A stretch of DNA of 64,000 bases from Pseudomonadales bacterium (GTDB lineage: Bacteria > Pseudomonadota > Gammaproteobacteria > Pseudomonadales > Pseudohongiellaceae), in NCBI GenBank assembly GCA_012103535.1, contig WLWQ01000001.1, positions 992,001 to 1,056,000 on the forward strand. Direction: 5' to 3'. The notes under the pieces were generated by a model. The model was not told where the DNA came from and searched no databases. It worked only from the letters and a program-made list of their open reading frames with translations. Positions 46,928 through 54,559 of the stretch are shown one piece after another. How positions within the stretch are numbered: the stretch's first letter is position 1; each line of letters opens with the position of its first letter. The translations under genes and the position numbers were made by a program.

Positions 46928-47085
46928 TAATCCAATGCGTGGCGTATTACCTCGAACTGAACTTTGAGGTAGAAGCTCTGAAAATTCAGACCAATAGAAT
47001 TTTAATCGGACCCAATTTTTCCGGTTCAAAGACATTTATAACACTGTGTACATGCGTATTTCGTAAATGTGCTAAGTAAAATCTG

Positions 47086-47115
47086 GATACTGAGAAACCC
47101 AGTATCTAATTTTCA
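47086..47115 (+). terminator. Weak terminator-like hairpin after tannase gene
   Basis: GATACTG (47086-47092) pairs with CAGTATC (47100-47106), followed by TAATTTT. It lies about 160 nt past the tannase stop, so the assignment is tentative. Confidence 0.35.
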
Positions 47116-47150
47116 AAAAAATAGAACATTACATTTCAATAAGTTACGAA

Positions 47151-47180
47151 TGAATGGCTCACTTTAAAGTGAGCCATTCA
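47151..47180. repeat. Perfect 30-bp palindrome
   Basis: Arm TGAATGGCTCACTTT is followed directly by its reverse complement with no loop. There is no T run, so it is not a standard terminator. It could be a protein-binding or recombination-related dyad at the array border. Confidence 0.85.
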
Positions 47181-47194
47181 CACAGACTAAGTGA

Positions 47195-47307
47195 GACCCC
47201 TCAGTATCTCAGCCCCTAAACGGTAAGAATTATCTGAATATCTGTTCCAATTCAGATACTTAATTAATACACTGAACCCACGCCCTCACCCGAATTACTG
47301 AGGGGTC
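47195..47307. repeat. 12-bp inverted repeats flanking 113-bp segment
   Basis: GACCCCTCAGTA at 47195-47206 and its exact reverse complement at 47296-47307 enclose a smaller hairpin ATCTGAAT...ATTCAGAT. The element abuts the first cassette core (GTTATGT at 47321-47327) and might be part of a relic attI/attC or a small non-autonomous element. Confidence 0.6.
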
Positions 47308-47320
47308 ATAGAATACAAAT

Positions 47321-47327
47321 GTTATGT
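47321..47327 (+). other. First core site GTTATGT
   Basis: GTTATGTTTCT at 47321 is identical to the end of attC1 (47637), placing the left recombination boundary here. No matching inverse core is seen immediately upstream, so this could be an attI-type core or the remains of an attC. Confidence 0.6.
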
Positions 47328-47341
47328 TTCTGGTGTAGAAA

Positions 47342-47587
47342 TTGAAAATACGTAACAACATTTTCAAATTGGGTTGTGTAGCTAGCATAGTGTTATCTAT
47401 TCCCGCGGCGATAATGACGACAACTATAGCTCCAGGTTCAACCGAAAATATTGATTGGATAGCACTATTAGGCCATTACGGATTTTGGTTAGTTTTCGGT
47501 CAAGCTCTATTTCTATTTTTTCTATTTGGGGTCCTAGTTAGTGCTATTCTTTACAAATTCTACAATCCGGAAAGTGACGAAACATAA
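47342..47587 (+). CDS. Cassette 1: small membrane protein
   Basis: This 81-residue protein has two hydrophobic helices (about residues 8-26 and 44-69). No family recognised. The start appears to be TTG 47342 (K-I-R-N-N-I-F-K follows); no ATG gives the first helix. Its TAA stop (47585-47587) is part of the attC inverse core. Confidence 0.55.
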   Translation: MKIRNNIFKLGCVASIVLSIPAAIMTTTIAPGSTENIDWIALLGHYGFWLVFGQALFLFFLFGVLVSAILYKFYNPESDET

Positions 47588-47643
47588 CAAACAAGTCAAT
47601 AAAGGATGCAGCTACGCTGCACCCATTACTACGGGCGTTATGT
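47582..47643 (+). repeat. attC1 (short class, 62 nt)
   Basis: Inverse core ACATAAC 47582-47588, core GTTATGT 47637-47643, inner GATGCAGC..GCTGCA hairpin. Nearly identical to attC14 and attC18. Confidence 0.88.
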
Positions 47644-47725
47644 TTCTAGGAAACTCAGTTGAGGCTGGAGAGTTTATATCCAATAGCTTTTAGTTGAAGT
47701 GAATGAATTTTGACAGGTGCCCATA

Positions 47726-48211
47726 ATGTCTGTCCTAAGCCAGGCTGAAATGTTTTATGACGCATATGAAGTTCTGCAAGAAAGCAATAATGCATTTGTA
47801 GAAGCAGAAAACGCGCAGAGTGCCGACTCAGCAGAGGCAAAGTTTGGTCGATGCCATACTATGCAAGTTGAGGTTGTTTGCTTATCTTTTTCAGTGGAGC
47901 TTTATGTAAAGGCCCTACATATCGCAATTTCGGACGAATCACCAAGAGGTCACGATACTTTGGAGCTCTTTCGTAAACTACCGGAAAACGTTAGAGACAC
48001 ACTTTACACATTTCCGTCTGTGAACAAGTACGGCTGGAGCTTCTCTCAATTCGAAGATGAAATTGGGGCTATAAGCAAGAGTTTTGTGAAGTGGCGATAT
48101 TCTTACGAAGAAGATTCGCTGTGGTTTAATACCTACTTTGCTTTAGTATTCATTGAAGCTCTTCGGTTTGCCATTGCTTCTGCGTGCAAATATAAGGCCG
48201 AGGCGGAGTAA
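47726..48211 (+). CDS. Cassette 2: HEPN-like protein
   Basis: This 161-residue helical cytoplasmic protein has a middle section F-S-V-E-L-Y-V-K-A-L-H-I, then R-G-H-D-T-L-E-L-F-R-K-L. This resembles HEPN-type domains, where a conserved helix is followed by G-H-D-L..L. The catalytic R-x4-6-H of ribonuclease HEPNs is not clearly present, so it may be non-nucleolytic. ATG 47726 has CAGGTG upstream; an in-frame GTG lies nine bases earlier. Confidence 0.55.
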   Translation: MSVLSQAEMFYDAYEVLQESNNAFVEAENAQSADSAEAKFGRCHTMQVEVVCLSFSVELYVKALHIAISDESPRGHDTLELFRKLPENVRDTLYTFPSVNKYGWSFSQFEDEIGAISKSFVKWRYSYEEDSLWFNTYFALVFIEALRFAIASACKYKAEAE

Positions 48212-48283
48212 CATGCTGCTTTTTATTGCGCAGTATCAGAAAGTAAATTGGATGAAAGAAAATTTACCGTAAGTGCATGCGAA

Positions 48284-48399
48284 ACATAACAAACAGTTCT
48301 ATGGGTCGGCCTCACCACACAACAAATGCGGATGGCCTACGGCCATCTTATCCGCATTTGCTGCGCGGCGAGACCTGCGCCTAAACATGGGCGTTATGT
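48284..48399 (+). repeat. attC2 (long class, 116 nt)
   Basis: ACATAAC 48284-48290 to GTTATGT 48393-48399. The central apex carries GGCCTACGGCC and flanking ATGCGGAT/ATCCGCAT arms. Confidence 0.9.
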
Positions 48400-48446
48400 T
48401 CCTCGAATTAGTTACGAGCCGCGTCAAGTTTATGTAAGGACATCTA

Positions 48447-48935
48447 ATGGATATTTCCAAGCTCAATGAATGGTTTACCCTCACAGCAAATCTAGGCGTT
48501 ATCGCTGGCATCATTTTCCTTGGTTTTGAAATTCAACAAAACACCGAAATGATGCAAGCCCAAACTAGAGATTCTATGAGTGAAAAACAAATGGATTGGT
48601 TTATGGGTATTGCGACGAACTTAGATACAGCGGAAATTCATAACACTTTCCAAAGAGAAGGATTGAATAACCCCGAAAGAGAGCCTTTCGAGGAGATGGC
48701 CTTTATATTTACGATCTTTGCAGGTCTAAGAATGTGGGAAAATGAATGGTACCAGTACCAAAAAGGCCTCTATGAAGAAGAGGAATTTTTGGCAAGAAGT
48801 AGAGCTTGGCCAGGTGCACTCAGACAAACTGGATATTCTCAAGTTTGGGAAGACGTTAGACTCCAATATGCTCCAGAATTTGGAGAATATTTGGATGCTA
48901 TTCTAAACGATGATCAATCTCTGAACCAAAACTAG
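48447..48935 (+). CDS. Cassette 3: family A membrane-anchored protein
   Basis: This 162-residue protein has one N-terminal transmembrane helix (L-T-A-N-L-G-V-I-A-G-I-I-F-L-G-F) ending at the E-I-Q-Q-N-T motif, then a helical soluble domain with W-E-N-E-W-Y-Q-Y and a C-terminal Y-A-P-E-F-G-E-Y-L. It is one of six members of the same uncharacterised family in this array (others at 49057, 51689, 53898, 54560 and 62679). Function unknown. Confidence 0.8.
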   Translation: MDISKLNEWFTLTANLGVIAGIIFLGFEIQQNTEMMQAQTRDSMSEKQMDWFMGIATNLDTAEIHNTFQREGLNNPEREPFEEMAFIFTIFAGLRMWENEWYQYQKGLYEEEEFLARSRAWPGALRQTGYSQVWEDVRLQYAPEFGEYLDAILNDDQSLNQN

Positions 48936-48961
48936 AAAACCTTAACACTAGTGCAAACGGA

Positions 48962-49019
48962 ACATAACAAACAAATCAAGGAGATGCGCTACACGCACTC
49001 TTTATTAAAAGCGTTATGT
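48962..49019 (+). repeat. attC3 (short class, 58 nt)
   Basis: ACATAAC 48962-48968 to GTTATGT 49013-49019, inner GATGCGC..GCGCACTC variant. Close to attC16 and attC21. Confidence 0.88.
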
Positions 49020-49056
49020 CCCTAATTAGACAAACTGCATTCGGATAAAAAGAAGC

Positions 49057-49542
49057 ATGAACTGGGATACAGTCGGTGCAATAGCAGAACTCATTGGTGC
49101 AGTCGGTGTAATTCTGTCATTACTTTACTTGGCCCGACAAATTCGGCAAGGTACTCAAGCTTCCCGACGTGTAGCTGTTCGCGAACTCATGGGAGCTGGT
49201 GACAATCTATTGCAACAACTCGGCGACGACCGAGAGCGTGCGGACCTTTGGGTTAGAGGACTTGAGACTCCTGAGAAACTCGACGATGCAGAGAGAATCC
49301 AGTTTTCATCCCTTCTTCTTCAGAATGTGCGAACCTGGGAACAAGCCTATCACTGGAGTAAGACCGACCAATTAGAAGGATGGGTGACCGAAGGGAATGA
49401 TGCCCTTCGTAATGCAATCCTTGACTCTCCGGGTTTTTCAGTTTGGTTTGAAAGACGTAAGGCTTGGATTAGTTCAGAATTCCGACAGGTGCTCGAAAAT
49501 GAATTGAGGATCATCGATGAAAAGAACTCAACGGCTCAATAA
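49057..49542 (+). CDS. Cassette 4: family A membrane-anchored protein
   Basis: This is a 161-residue member of the array's largest family. The N-terminus is W-D-T-V-G-A-I-A-E-L-I-G-A-V-G-V-I-L, one helix, then Y-L-A-R-Q-I-R-Q-G-T. A basic helical domain (R-R-V-A-V-R-E-L) follows, with F-S-V-W-F-E-R-R-K-A-W near the C-terminus. Unknown function. ATG 49057 lies 37 nt after attC3. Confidence 0.8.
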   Translation: MNWDTVGAIAELIGAVGVILSLLYLARQIRQGTQASRRVAVRELMGAGDNLLQQLGDDRERADLWVRGLETPEKLDDAERIQFSSLLLQNVRTWEQAYHWSKTDQLEGWVTEGNDALRNAILDSPGFSVWFERRKAWISSEFRQVLENELRIIDEKNSTAQ

Positions 49543-49596
49543 TCAGACTGATAGTTCACAGCAAGAGTCGTAAATGAATACGAAAGTGCTAACGGA

Positions 49597-49712
49597 ACAT
49601 AACAAACAGTTCAATGGGTCGGCCTCACCACACAACAAATGCGGATGGCCTGCGGCCATCTTATCCGCATTTGCCGCGCGGCGAGACCTGCACCTTAACA
49701 AGGGCGTTATGC
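49597..49712 (+). repeat. attC4 (long class, 116 nt)
   Basis: ACATAAC 49597-49603 to GTTATGC 49706-49712, apex GGCCTGCGGCC. Confidence 0.9.
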
Positions 49713-49732
49713 GCCTATAGGAAATCACTGCA

Positions 49733-50110
49733 ATGACTGAATACGAGTTCTATGACTTACTTGTGAACTTTGGTTCAACAGTTACTGAGATGGTTGCAGT
49801 TTTCATTTCTGTTTTCGTAGCCTATATCGTATGTGTGTATGCTGTAGGCTCTAAACTGAGTACGATTCAGTCGGTAGCTCTGAGTGTGGTGTACTCGGTT
49901 TTTTCACTATTTTTTGTATTCCTGGTATATAACTCTTTAAGTACACTGCAAACCATGGCTAACGATTACAATAACATTGAAGGTGATGCATCACTCGGGA
50001 TCGGGGCAATTGCTCCAATATCCCTATTATTGGCATGGCTAGCAAGTATTGTGTACATGTATCAAGTTCGCAGGAATCGTACAAATCAGAATAGTGCAGA
50101 CGGCGCATAA
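49733..50110 (+). CDS. Cassette 5: family B multi-span membrane protein
   Basis: This 125-residue protein starts M-T-E-Y-E-F-Y-D-L-L, has three transmembrane helices and a short loop (L-Q-T-M-A-N-D-Y-N), and ends with a basic tail (Y-Q-V-R-R-N-R). It shares layout, N-terminal M-T/S-E motif and stop position with the cassette 7 and cassette 10 proteins. Unknown function. The TAA stop (50108-50110) lies within attC5. Confidence 0.7.
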   Translation: MTEYEFYDLLVNFGSTVTEMVAVFISVFVAYIVCVYAVGSKLSTIQSVALSVVYSVFSLFFVFLVYNSLSTLQTMANDYNNIEGDASLGIGAIAPISLLLAWLASIVYMYQVRRNRTNQNSADGA

Positions 50111-50220
50111 CAAACAGTTCAATGGGACGAGCTCACCACACACCAATTGCACATGGCCTTCGGCCATTCTATGCGCAATCGCTGTGCGGCGAACTCTGCG
50201 CCTTAACATGGGCGTTATGT
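50105..50220 (+). repeat. attC5 (long class, 116 nt)
   Basis: GCATAAC 50105-50111 to GTTATGT 50214-50220, apex GGCCTTCGGCC with GCAC/GTGC-type arms. Confidence 0.9.
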
Positions 50221-50351
50221 TTCTCGGTTTGACTCCTATCTCTTCCTCAGCCACCGAATTTCCCAGTGGCTAACTTTGGACTGCGACCGCAACTCTCACG
50301 ATCAATCCCTGTACAAATTTATATGGTGCGGCCAACCCATATAAATTTGCT

Positions 50352-50471
50352 ATGTCTCTAGATAGTCTACTAGCCATGGAAAACTACGCTGAACAGCAGA
50401 GATTGCGACGATATAGCGCAAAAGCATTGATCTTGATGATCATCCTTGGTACCTATATCTCTACACAATAA
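50352..50471 (+). CDS. Cassette 6: 39-residue single-span peptide
   Basis: ATG 50352 encodes MSLDSLLAMENYAEQQRLRR, then a hydrophobic helix A-L-I-L-M-I-I-L-G-T-Y-I and a stop at 50469. It is the only plausible full ORF in a 420-nt cassette whose remaining bases look non-coding. A second ATG at 50376 is possible. A start with GGAGG at 50496 opens a frame that runs through attC6 and was not accepted. Confidence 0.4.
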   Translation: MSLDSLLAMENYAEQQRLRRYSAKALILMIILGTYISTQ

Positions 50472-50583
50472 GAATAAATCTCGGAGGCAGGCTAAATGCT
50501 TGCGATACCCGTTGGTAGGCTCGGTGGAGCCCTCCCCTTTCTGGCACATTTGGTCTATCAGACCAAGCTCCTGCGCTGCCGAA

Positions 50584-50646
50584 ACATAACAATGAAATCA
50601 AAAAGGACACGCGCGCTTCGCGCGCCTATTATCAAGGGCGTTATGT
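50584..50646 (+). repeat. attC6 (short class, 63 nt)
   Basis: ACATAAC 50584-50590 to GTTATGT 50640-50646, inner GCGCGCTTCGCGCGC hairpin. Like attC15 and attC20. Confidence 0.88.
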
Positions 50647-50703
50647 GTATCGCATCCAGCCATTTTCTTAATTGGATCAATTAGTTTCAATAATGGAGTC
50701 TGA

Positions 50704-51147
50704 ATGACTGAAACAGATTTGGTAGCACTATGTTTAGAAATTCTTAGTGCCAACTACATTATAGTCGGGGGGTACATAAGTGTTACAGCGGCTTTATACA
50801 CTGTTGCCTACATGACAGGAACCAATCTAAAAATTCGCTCATTGATTTTCATTATCATAACGTATTTCTCGATCATGGTTGCTCTTACGTTGCTACATGT
50901 TATTTACATTGAAGCTTTATCTGGAGCAGTGGAGAGTTTAATAAATCTAAATTCTGACGGTGTTCAGTTATCACAACTGTCAGAGGTACTGATAGGCCAA
51001 TTGGAAGCAAGTGAAGGCCTGTGGATCGCATTAGCATTATTAGTACTGCCTTTTGAAATTGGTGCTATTGTATATTTAATCTACCAATACCGAATAAGCA
51101 GAGCTTCAATAAGTAATGAAAACGAATCGAGTACTATCAACACATAA
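50704..51147 (+). CDS. Cassette 7: family B multi-span membrane protein
   Basis: This 147-residue protein has an M-T-E-T-D-L-V-A-L-C start, three or four transmembrane helices, a hydrophilic loop (E-S-L-I-N-L-N-S-D-G) and a final helix (W-I-A-L-A-L-L-V-L-P). It is related in layout to the cassette 5 and 10 proteins. GGAG precedes ATG 50704. The TAA stop (51145-51147) lies in attC7. Confidence 0.7.
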   Translation: MTETDLVALCLEILSANYIIVGGYISVTAALYTVAYMTGTNLKIRSLIFIIITYFSIMVALTLLHVIYIEALSGAVESLINLNSDGVQLSQLSEVLIGQLEASEGLWIALALLVLPFEIGAIVYLIYQYRISRASISNENESSTINT

Positions 51148-51258
51148 CAAACAAATCAACAAGGTCGCAGAGAGCGCAACCCACTTTGCGATGGCCTTCG
51201 GCCATTTTTTCGCAAAGCGGCTCGCACTCCCTGCTGCCTATTATTAAGGGCGTTATGT
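51142..51258 (+). repeat. attC7 (117 nt, hybrid)
   Basis: ACATAAC 51142-51148 to GTTATGT 51252-51258. The outer arms (ACAAATCAA..; CTATTATTAAGGGC) are of the short class but the centre carries the long-class GGCCTTCGGCC apex, so it looks like a chimera of the two classes. Confidence 0.85.
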
Positions 51259-51326
51259 GTGCAGCCTCTTTATCGTCCAGCGAGAATTCGAAATATTTAA
51301 ACAATCATTTTTAGGGCATCCAAATA

Positions 51327-51554
51327 GTGAAAATTTATGGCCGGACCTTGAAGAACGACTCAGAGCTTGAAATACTTTCTGAAGCAACACTAGTTACGGA
51401 AACATCTACACTACGAGATTTGGCCTCATTTCTTTATCGTTGTGCAGATGCAATTGAAGAGCAAGGAGAGAGCTGGGAGCATGAACATTTCGAAAGTAAC
51501 GAAGCTATCAGCCCACACTTCGTGGTGTACAACCCGAATGTTGTCAATACTTAA
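51327..51554 (+). CDS. Cassette 8: Imm32-like small protein
   Basis: This 75-residue cytoplasmic protein has the pattern E-I-L-S-E-A-T-L-V, then L-R-D-L-A-S-F-L-Y-R-C-A-D-A-I-E, then W-E-H-E-H-F and S-P-H-F-V-V-Y. This matches the immunity protein 32 (Imm32) family, found often in cassettes and toxin loci. No cognate toxin is adjacent. The start is GTG 51327. Confidence 0.6.
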   Translation: MKIYGRTLKNDSELEILSEATLVTETSTLRDLASFLYRCADAIEEQGESWEHEHFESNEAISPHFVVYNPNVVNT

Positions 51555-51594
51555 GTGTATTTCCAGAATAGGAAAATGAATTGACGTGTGGGAC

Positions 51595-51653
51595 ACATAA
51601 CAATCAAATCAAAAAGGAAGCACTGCGTGCTCCTATTATTAAGGGCGTTATGT
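51595..51653 (+). repeat. attC8 (short class, 59 nt)
   Basis: ACATAAC 51595-51601 to GTTATGT 51647-51653, inner GGAAGCAC..GTGCTCC hairpin. Confidence 0.88.
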
Positions 51654-51688
51654 TCCTTGTTTTTCAGAGTGCCAACTGAGATAGAAAA

Positions 51689-52174
51689 ATGAATTGGGAA
51701 GCTATTGGAGCGATAGGTGAAATTATTGGTGCAATCACAGTTCTTGCAACTCTGATTTACTTAGCACGGCAAATTCATCAAGCAAATAGTATAGCTGTTG
51801 CATCAGCCGAGGTTACACTGAGGGAAGCCGCAAACGAAATATATAAAAGTATGACGGACAACTCGGAATACGCATCACTAGTTGCGAAACTAGCATCGAA
51901 TTCCCAAGATTTGAACGCTGGAGAGGAGCAACAAGCTATCGCTTTTGTAGGACTAAATATAAACCTTTGGTCTGCCGTTTCCAGAGCACATGAGCAAGGC
52001 CTTATCACCAGCTATACACTCAATAACTATCTAACTGATGTAGAAGCGACTCTAGATATGTACCCTGGAAGTGCTAAGTTTTTCAAGGCACAAACTAAAC
52101 ACTACAAATTTTCGTCAGGTAGCTCTCCAATTATCGATAGACTATTGGAAGCACTTTCGGAGCGAGGTCATTAG
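51689..52174 (+). CDS. Cassette 9: family A membrane-anchored protein
   Basis: This 161-residue protein has the N-terminus W-E-A-I-G-A-I-G-E-I-I-G-A-I, one transmembrane helix, then Y-L-A-R-Q-I-H-Q-A-N. It is closest in the array to cassette 4. The soluble part is acidic and helical with a central L-W-S-A-V-S-R-A-H. Function unknown. Confidence 0.8.
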   Translation: MNWEAIGAIGEIIGAITVLATLIYLARQIHQANSIAVASAEVTLREAANEIYKSMTDNSEYASLVAKLASNSQDLNAGEEQQAIAFVGLNINLWSAVSRAHEQGLITSYTLNNYLTDVEATLDMYPGSAKFFKAQTKHYKFSSGSSPIIDRLLEALSERGH

Positions 52175-52191
52175 GGGCATGAGAAATCGGA

Positions 52192-52307
52192 ACATAACAA
52201 ACAGTTCAATGGGACGAGCTCACCACACACCGATTGCACATGGCCTTCGGCCATTCTATGCGCAATCGCTGCGCGGCGAACTCTGCGCCTTAACATGGGC
52301 GTTATGT
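52192..52307 (+). repeat. attC9 (long class, 116 nt)
   Basis: ACATAAC 52192-52198 to GTTATGT 52301-52307. Nearly identical to attC5 over the central segment. Confidence 0.9.
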
Positions 52308-52336
52308 GCACACACTTTGGAGAACTTGGATAAGCC

Positions 52337-52762
52337 ATGAGTGAAGCAGAGCTTATTTCAACACTTATAGAATCAAACTCTCTAATGTGGACTATTTTAC
52401 AATGGTGGGTGAGTTTTAGCTTTGCAGTTATGGTGGCCGCATATGTGGGGGCAGAAAGACTAACCAGACGATTGATCGCTATTATTTGTGGGATGTATTT
52501 TATAGCTTGGTTGGCAGTGGCCAGTAACTTAATTGTTCTGTCAGAGCAAAACGGAGCAATATTTCAAGAACTTGATATATTGAGAGAAGCTGACCAATTG
52601 AGTCTAGTTGGATTATCAAGACTTGACTCAGCCGAAGGTCTCTTTGGAGTTCCGACTGCGATGCTGTTTTTATTGTCAATCTTCTTTACTTATGGGTTTG
52701 TCTTGTATTGCTATAAAAGTGCAAAAAGAGGTCAAGAAGTTCGTGCTTCATCGGGCACATAA
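52337..52762 (+). CDS. Cassette 10: family B multi-span membrane protein
   Basis: This 141-residue protein has an M-S-E-A-E-L-I-S-T-L start and three helices with a loop (E-L-D-I-L-R-E-A-D-Q-L) before the last, and a basic tail. It has the same layout as cassettes 5 and 7. Its TAA (52760-52762) is in the attC10 inverse core. Confidence 0.7.
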   Translation: MSEAELISTLIESNSLMWTILQWWVSFSFAVMVAAYVGAERLTRRLIAIICGMYFIAWLAVASNLIVLSEQNGAIFQELDILREADQLSLVGLSRLDSAEGLFGVPTAMLFLLSIFFTYGFVLYCYKSAKRGQEVRASSGT

Positions 52763-52872
52763 CAAACAGTTCTATGGGTTGGCTTCACCACACAACAAAT
52801 GCGGATGGCCTTCGGCCATTTTATCCGCATTTGTTGCGCGGCGAACCCCACGCCTAAACATGGGCGTTAGTA
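52757..52872 (+). repeat. attC10 (long class, 116 nt)
   Basis: ACATAAC 52757-52763 to GTTAGTA 52866-52872, a core variant. Apex GGCCTTCGGCC. Confidence 0.88.
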
Positions 52873-52888
52873 AGCGCAGGAGATTTAT

Positions 52889-53365
52889 GTGAAAACTGTT
52901 GAGTTAATTTTGTTGATGTTATTTTCGACTTCATTGCTTGTTCAACCAATTGAACAAGAAAACGATCCTCACCCTAGACAAGATGAAGCAATAGAGATCG
53001 CAAACGAGTGGTTAGATCTTTTGGAGGAAAACGACGTAGCGAATTCGTTCGACCTTTATACGGATTTGTATAAGTCAATGACTACCACAATTACTTGGGA
53101 ACAGGAACTTGAGACTGAGAGAACAACGTTAGGTAAATTAGTTTCGCGAGAATTAAGGCGCGCAGTGATGTATGAAAACCCTGAAAACGCGCCTTTGCCA
53201 GGAACATATGCAGCCGTCGAGTTTGATAGCGTCTATGAGCACGCTAGAAGGCATTCTCAAACTATTATTCTCCATTCTGAAAACAGCGAACCATTCAGGG
53301 TAATGAGGCGAGAAGTACGGCAACTACTAAATAGGAGTTCACCAGCCAGTGATGGCGCCAACTAA
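52889..53365 (+). CDS. Cassette 11: DUF4019-type exported protein
   Basis: This 158-residue protein has a short signal peptide (M-K-T-V-E-L-I-L-L-M-L-F) and a DUF4019-like domain: A-N-E-W-L-D-L-L-E-E-N-D, T-W-E-Q-E-L-E-T-E-R, L-G-K-L-V-S-R-E and P-G-T-Y-A-A-V-E-F. Function unknown. GTG 52889 follows AGGAG. The TAA stop (53363-53365) overlaps attC11. Confidence 0.7.
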   Translation: MKTVELILLMLFSTSLLVQPIEQENDPHPRQDEAIEIANEWLDLLEENDVANSFDLYTDLYKSMTTTITWEQELETERTTLGKLVSRELRRAVMYENPENAPLPGTYAAVEFDSVYEHARRHSQTIILHSENSEPFRVMRREVRQLLNRSSPASDGAN

Positions 53366-53475
53366 CAAACAGTTCTATGGGTTGCAGCCAGCACTGCAAG
53401 TTTCGCAATGGCCTTCGGCCATTTTATCGCGAAACTCGCAGTACAGCCTGCCACGCCTAAACATGGGCGTTAGGT
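53360..53475 (+). repeat. attC11 (long class, 116 nt)
   Basis: AACTAAC 53360-53366 to GTTAGGT 53469-53475. GTTAG-type cores and a GGCCTTCGGCC apex. Confidence 0.88.
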
Positions 53476-53496
53476 GTACACGCTCAGAACAGAATC

Positions 53497-53754
53497 ATGA
53501 AAATCGGACGAACATTTAGAATTTATCTGAGCAAAGCTCTGCTATTTGTTTGCTATATTTTTACCTGCTGGATTGCGGTTCAGTGGTTTTTTTCGGCCAT
53601 CCGGTTTGTGATGTTTGGAGAACCGGAATATGGATCAAGTTATCTATTCTCTGAATCTATCAGGTCAGGACTTCTTATCATCTTGAGCATTTGTAGTTGT
53701 TTGTTGCTAATTTCTCAGCTAAAGAAAACAGATAAGAATAAATTATCGAGGTAA
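53497..53754 (+). CDS. Cassette 12: small two-span membrane protein
   Basis: This 85-residue protein has helices at about residues 10-33 and 53-73 and a lysine-rich tail (L-K-K-T-D-K-N-K). Family not recognised. It starts at ATG 53497, 21 nt after attC11. Confidence 0.6.
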   Translation: MKIGRTFRIYLSKALLFVCYIFTCWIAVQWFFSAIRFVMFGEPEYGSSYLFSESIRSGLLIILSICSCLLLISQLKKTDKNKLSR

Positions 53755-53776
53755 GCGAGGGCGATTTTGTCCAGAC

Positions 53777-53839
53777 ACCTAACAATCAAATCAATCAGGG
53801 ACAGGGCTGACGCCCTGCCCATTATTAAGGGCGTTATGT
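53777..53839 (+). repeat. attC12 (short class, 63 nt)
   Basis: ACCTAAC 53777-53783 to GTTATGT 53833-53839, inner ACAGGGC..GCCCTG hairpin. Confidence 0.85.
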
Positions 53840-53897
53840 CTACCAAGGCGACTCCCTACAATACGGGTAGATTTTTTTAGAGAATTTTTTGCAAATA

Positions 53898-54347
53898 ATG
53901 AACTCTGAACAACTAAATAATTGGTTTGGAATCGCAACAAATATCGGCGTAATCGCGGGACTTATATTCGTTGCGTATGAAATCGATCAAAATACAATTG
54001 CCCTGCAAGCCGCTGCCATCCAAGAATCAACTGATGTTGCTCGAGAGCAAATTTTGCCCTATGTATCTAACGCAGATTTGAACGCTCTCATTATTAAACC
54101 AATAAGCGAACTCAATGACGAAGAATATCGACGCAGGTTTTGGAATAACCAATCATCGTGGTTGGGAATGCAGGGTCAATTTAGGCAATGGCAACTCGGT
54201 GCATTACCAGATATTGACTGGCAAGTTTGGTATCGAATAATTTGCATAAACTATGGCGACGGCTCAAGTGTATTTTGGGAAGGAAACAAAGAAGTTTTAA
54301 TTCCAGAGTTCACGGACTTCGTTGAAACGGAATGCTCTGATTTATAA
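53898..54347 (+). CDS. Cassette 13: family A membrane-anchored protein
   Basis: This 149-residue protein has an N-terminal helix G-I-A-T-N-I-G-V-I-A-G-L-I-F-V-A-Y leading into E-I-D-Q-N-T, very like cassette 3. The soluble domain has W-N-N-Q-S-S-W and a C-terminal I-P-E-F-T-D-F-V-E. ATG 53898 is preferred to the TTG three codons earlier. Function unknown. Confidence 0.8.
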   Translation: MNSEQLNNWFGIATNIGVIAGLIFVAYEIDQNTIALQAAAIQESTDVAREQILPYVSNADLNALIIKPISELNDEEYRRRFWNNQSSWLGMQGQFRQWQLGALPDIDWQVWYRIICINYGDGSSVFWEGNKEVLIPEFTDFVETECSDL

Positions 54348-54389
54348 GAGTCTGCCAATTAATCTAATTGAAACATCTGAGTACATGAG

Positions 54390-54505
54390 ACATAACAAAC
54401 AGTTCTATGGGTCGGGCTCACCACACACCAATTGCACATGGCCTTCGGCCATTTTATGCGCAATTGCCGTGCGGCGAACCCTGCGCCTAAACATGGGCGT
54501 TATGT
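54390..54505 (+). repeat. attC13 (long class, 116 nt)
   Basis: ACATAAC 54390-54396 to GTTATGT 54499-54505, apex GGCCTTCGGCC. Confidence 0.9.
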
Positions 54506-54559
54506 TTCTAGTTGCTACCGAGTGGATCTGAGCAATCAATAACTGAACCAAATCAGAAA

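Larger units (their letters stand above)
46928..47320. other. Gene-free boundary region with nested dyads
   Basis: No gene is seen. It holds a weak hairpin with TAATTTT after it (47086-47115), a perfect 30-bp palindrome (47151-47180) and a 12-base inverted pair GACCCCTCAGTA / TACTGAGGGGTC (47195-47206, 47296-47307) enclosing a smaller hairpin (about 47232-47257). It leads directly into the first integron core site at 47321. Confidence 0.7.

Noticed and set aside
48299-48514. Minus-strand ORFs containing A-A-N-A-D-K-M-A-x-G-H-P-H-L-L-C-G-E
   Set aside because: They are translations of the long attC palindromes and recur at 49543 and 50039, so they are shadows, not genes.
50496-50684. ORF with a GGAGG site reading through attC6
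   Set aside because: It crosses the recombination site and ends in the next cassette; the protein has no recognisable features.
54322-54531. ORF reading through attC13
   Set aside because: It overlaps the end of cassette 13 and the whole attC and has no coding support.
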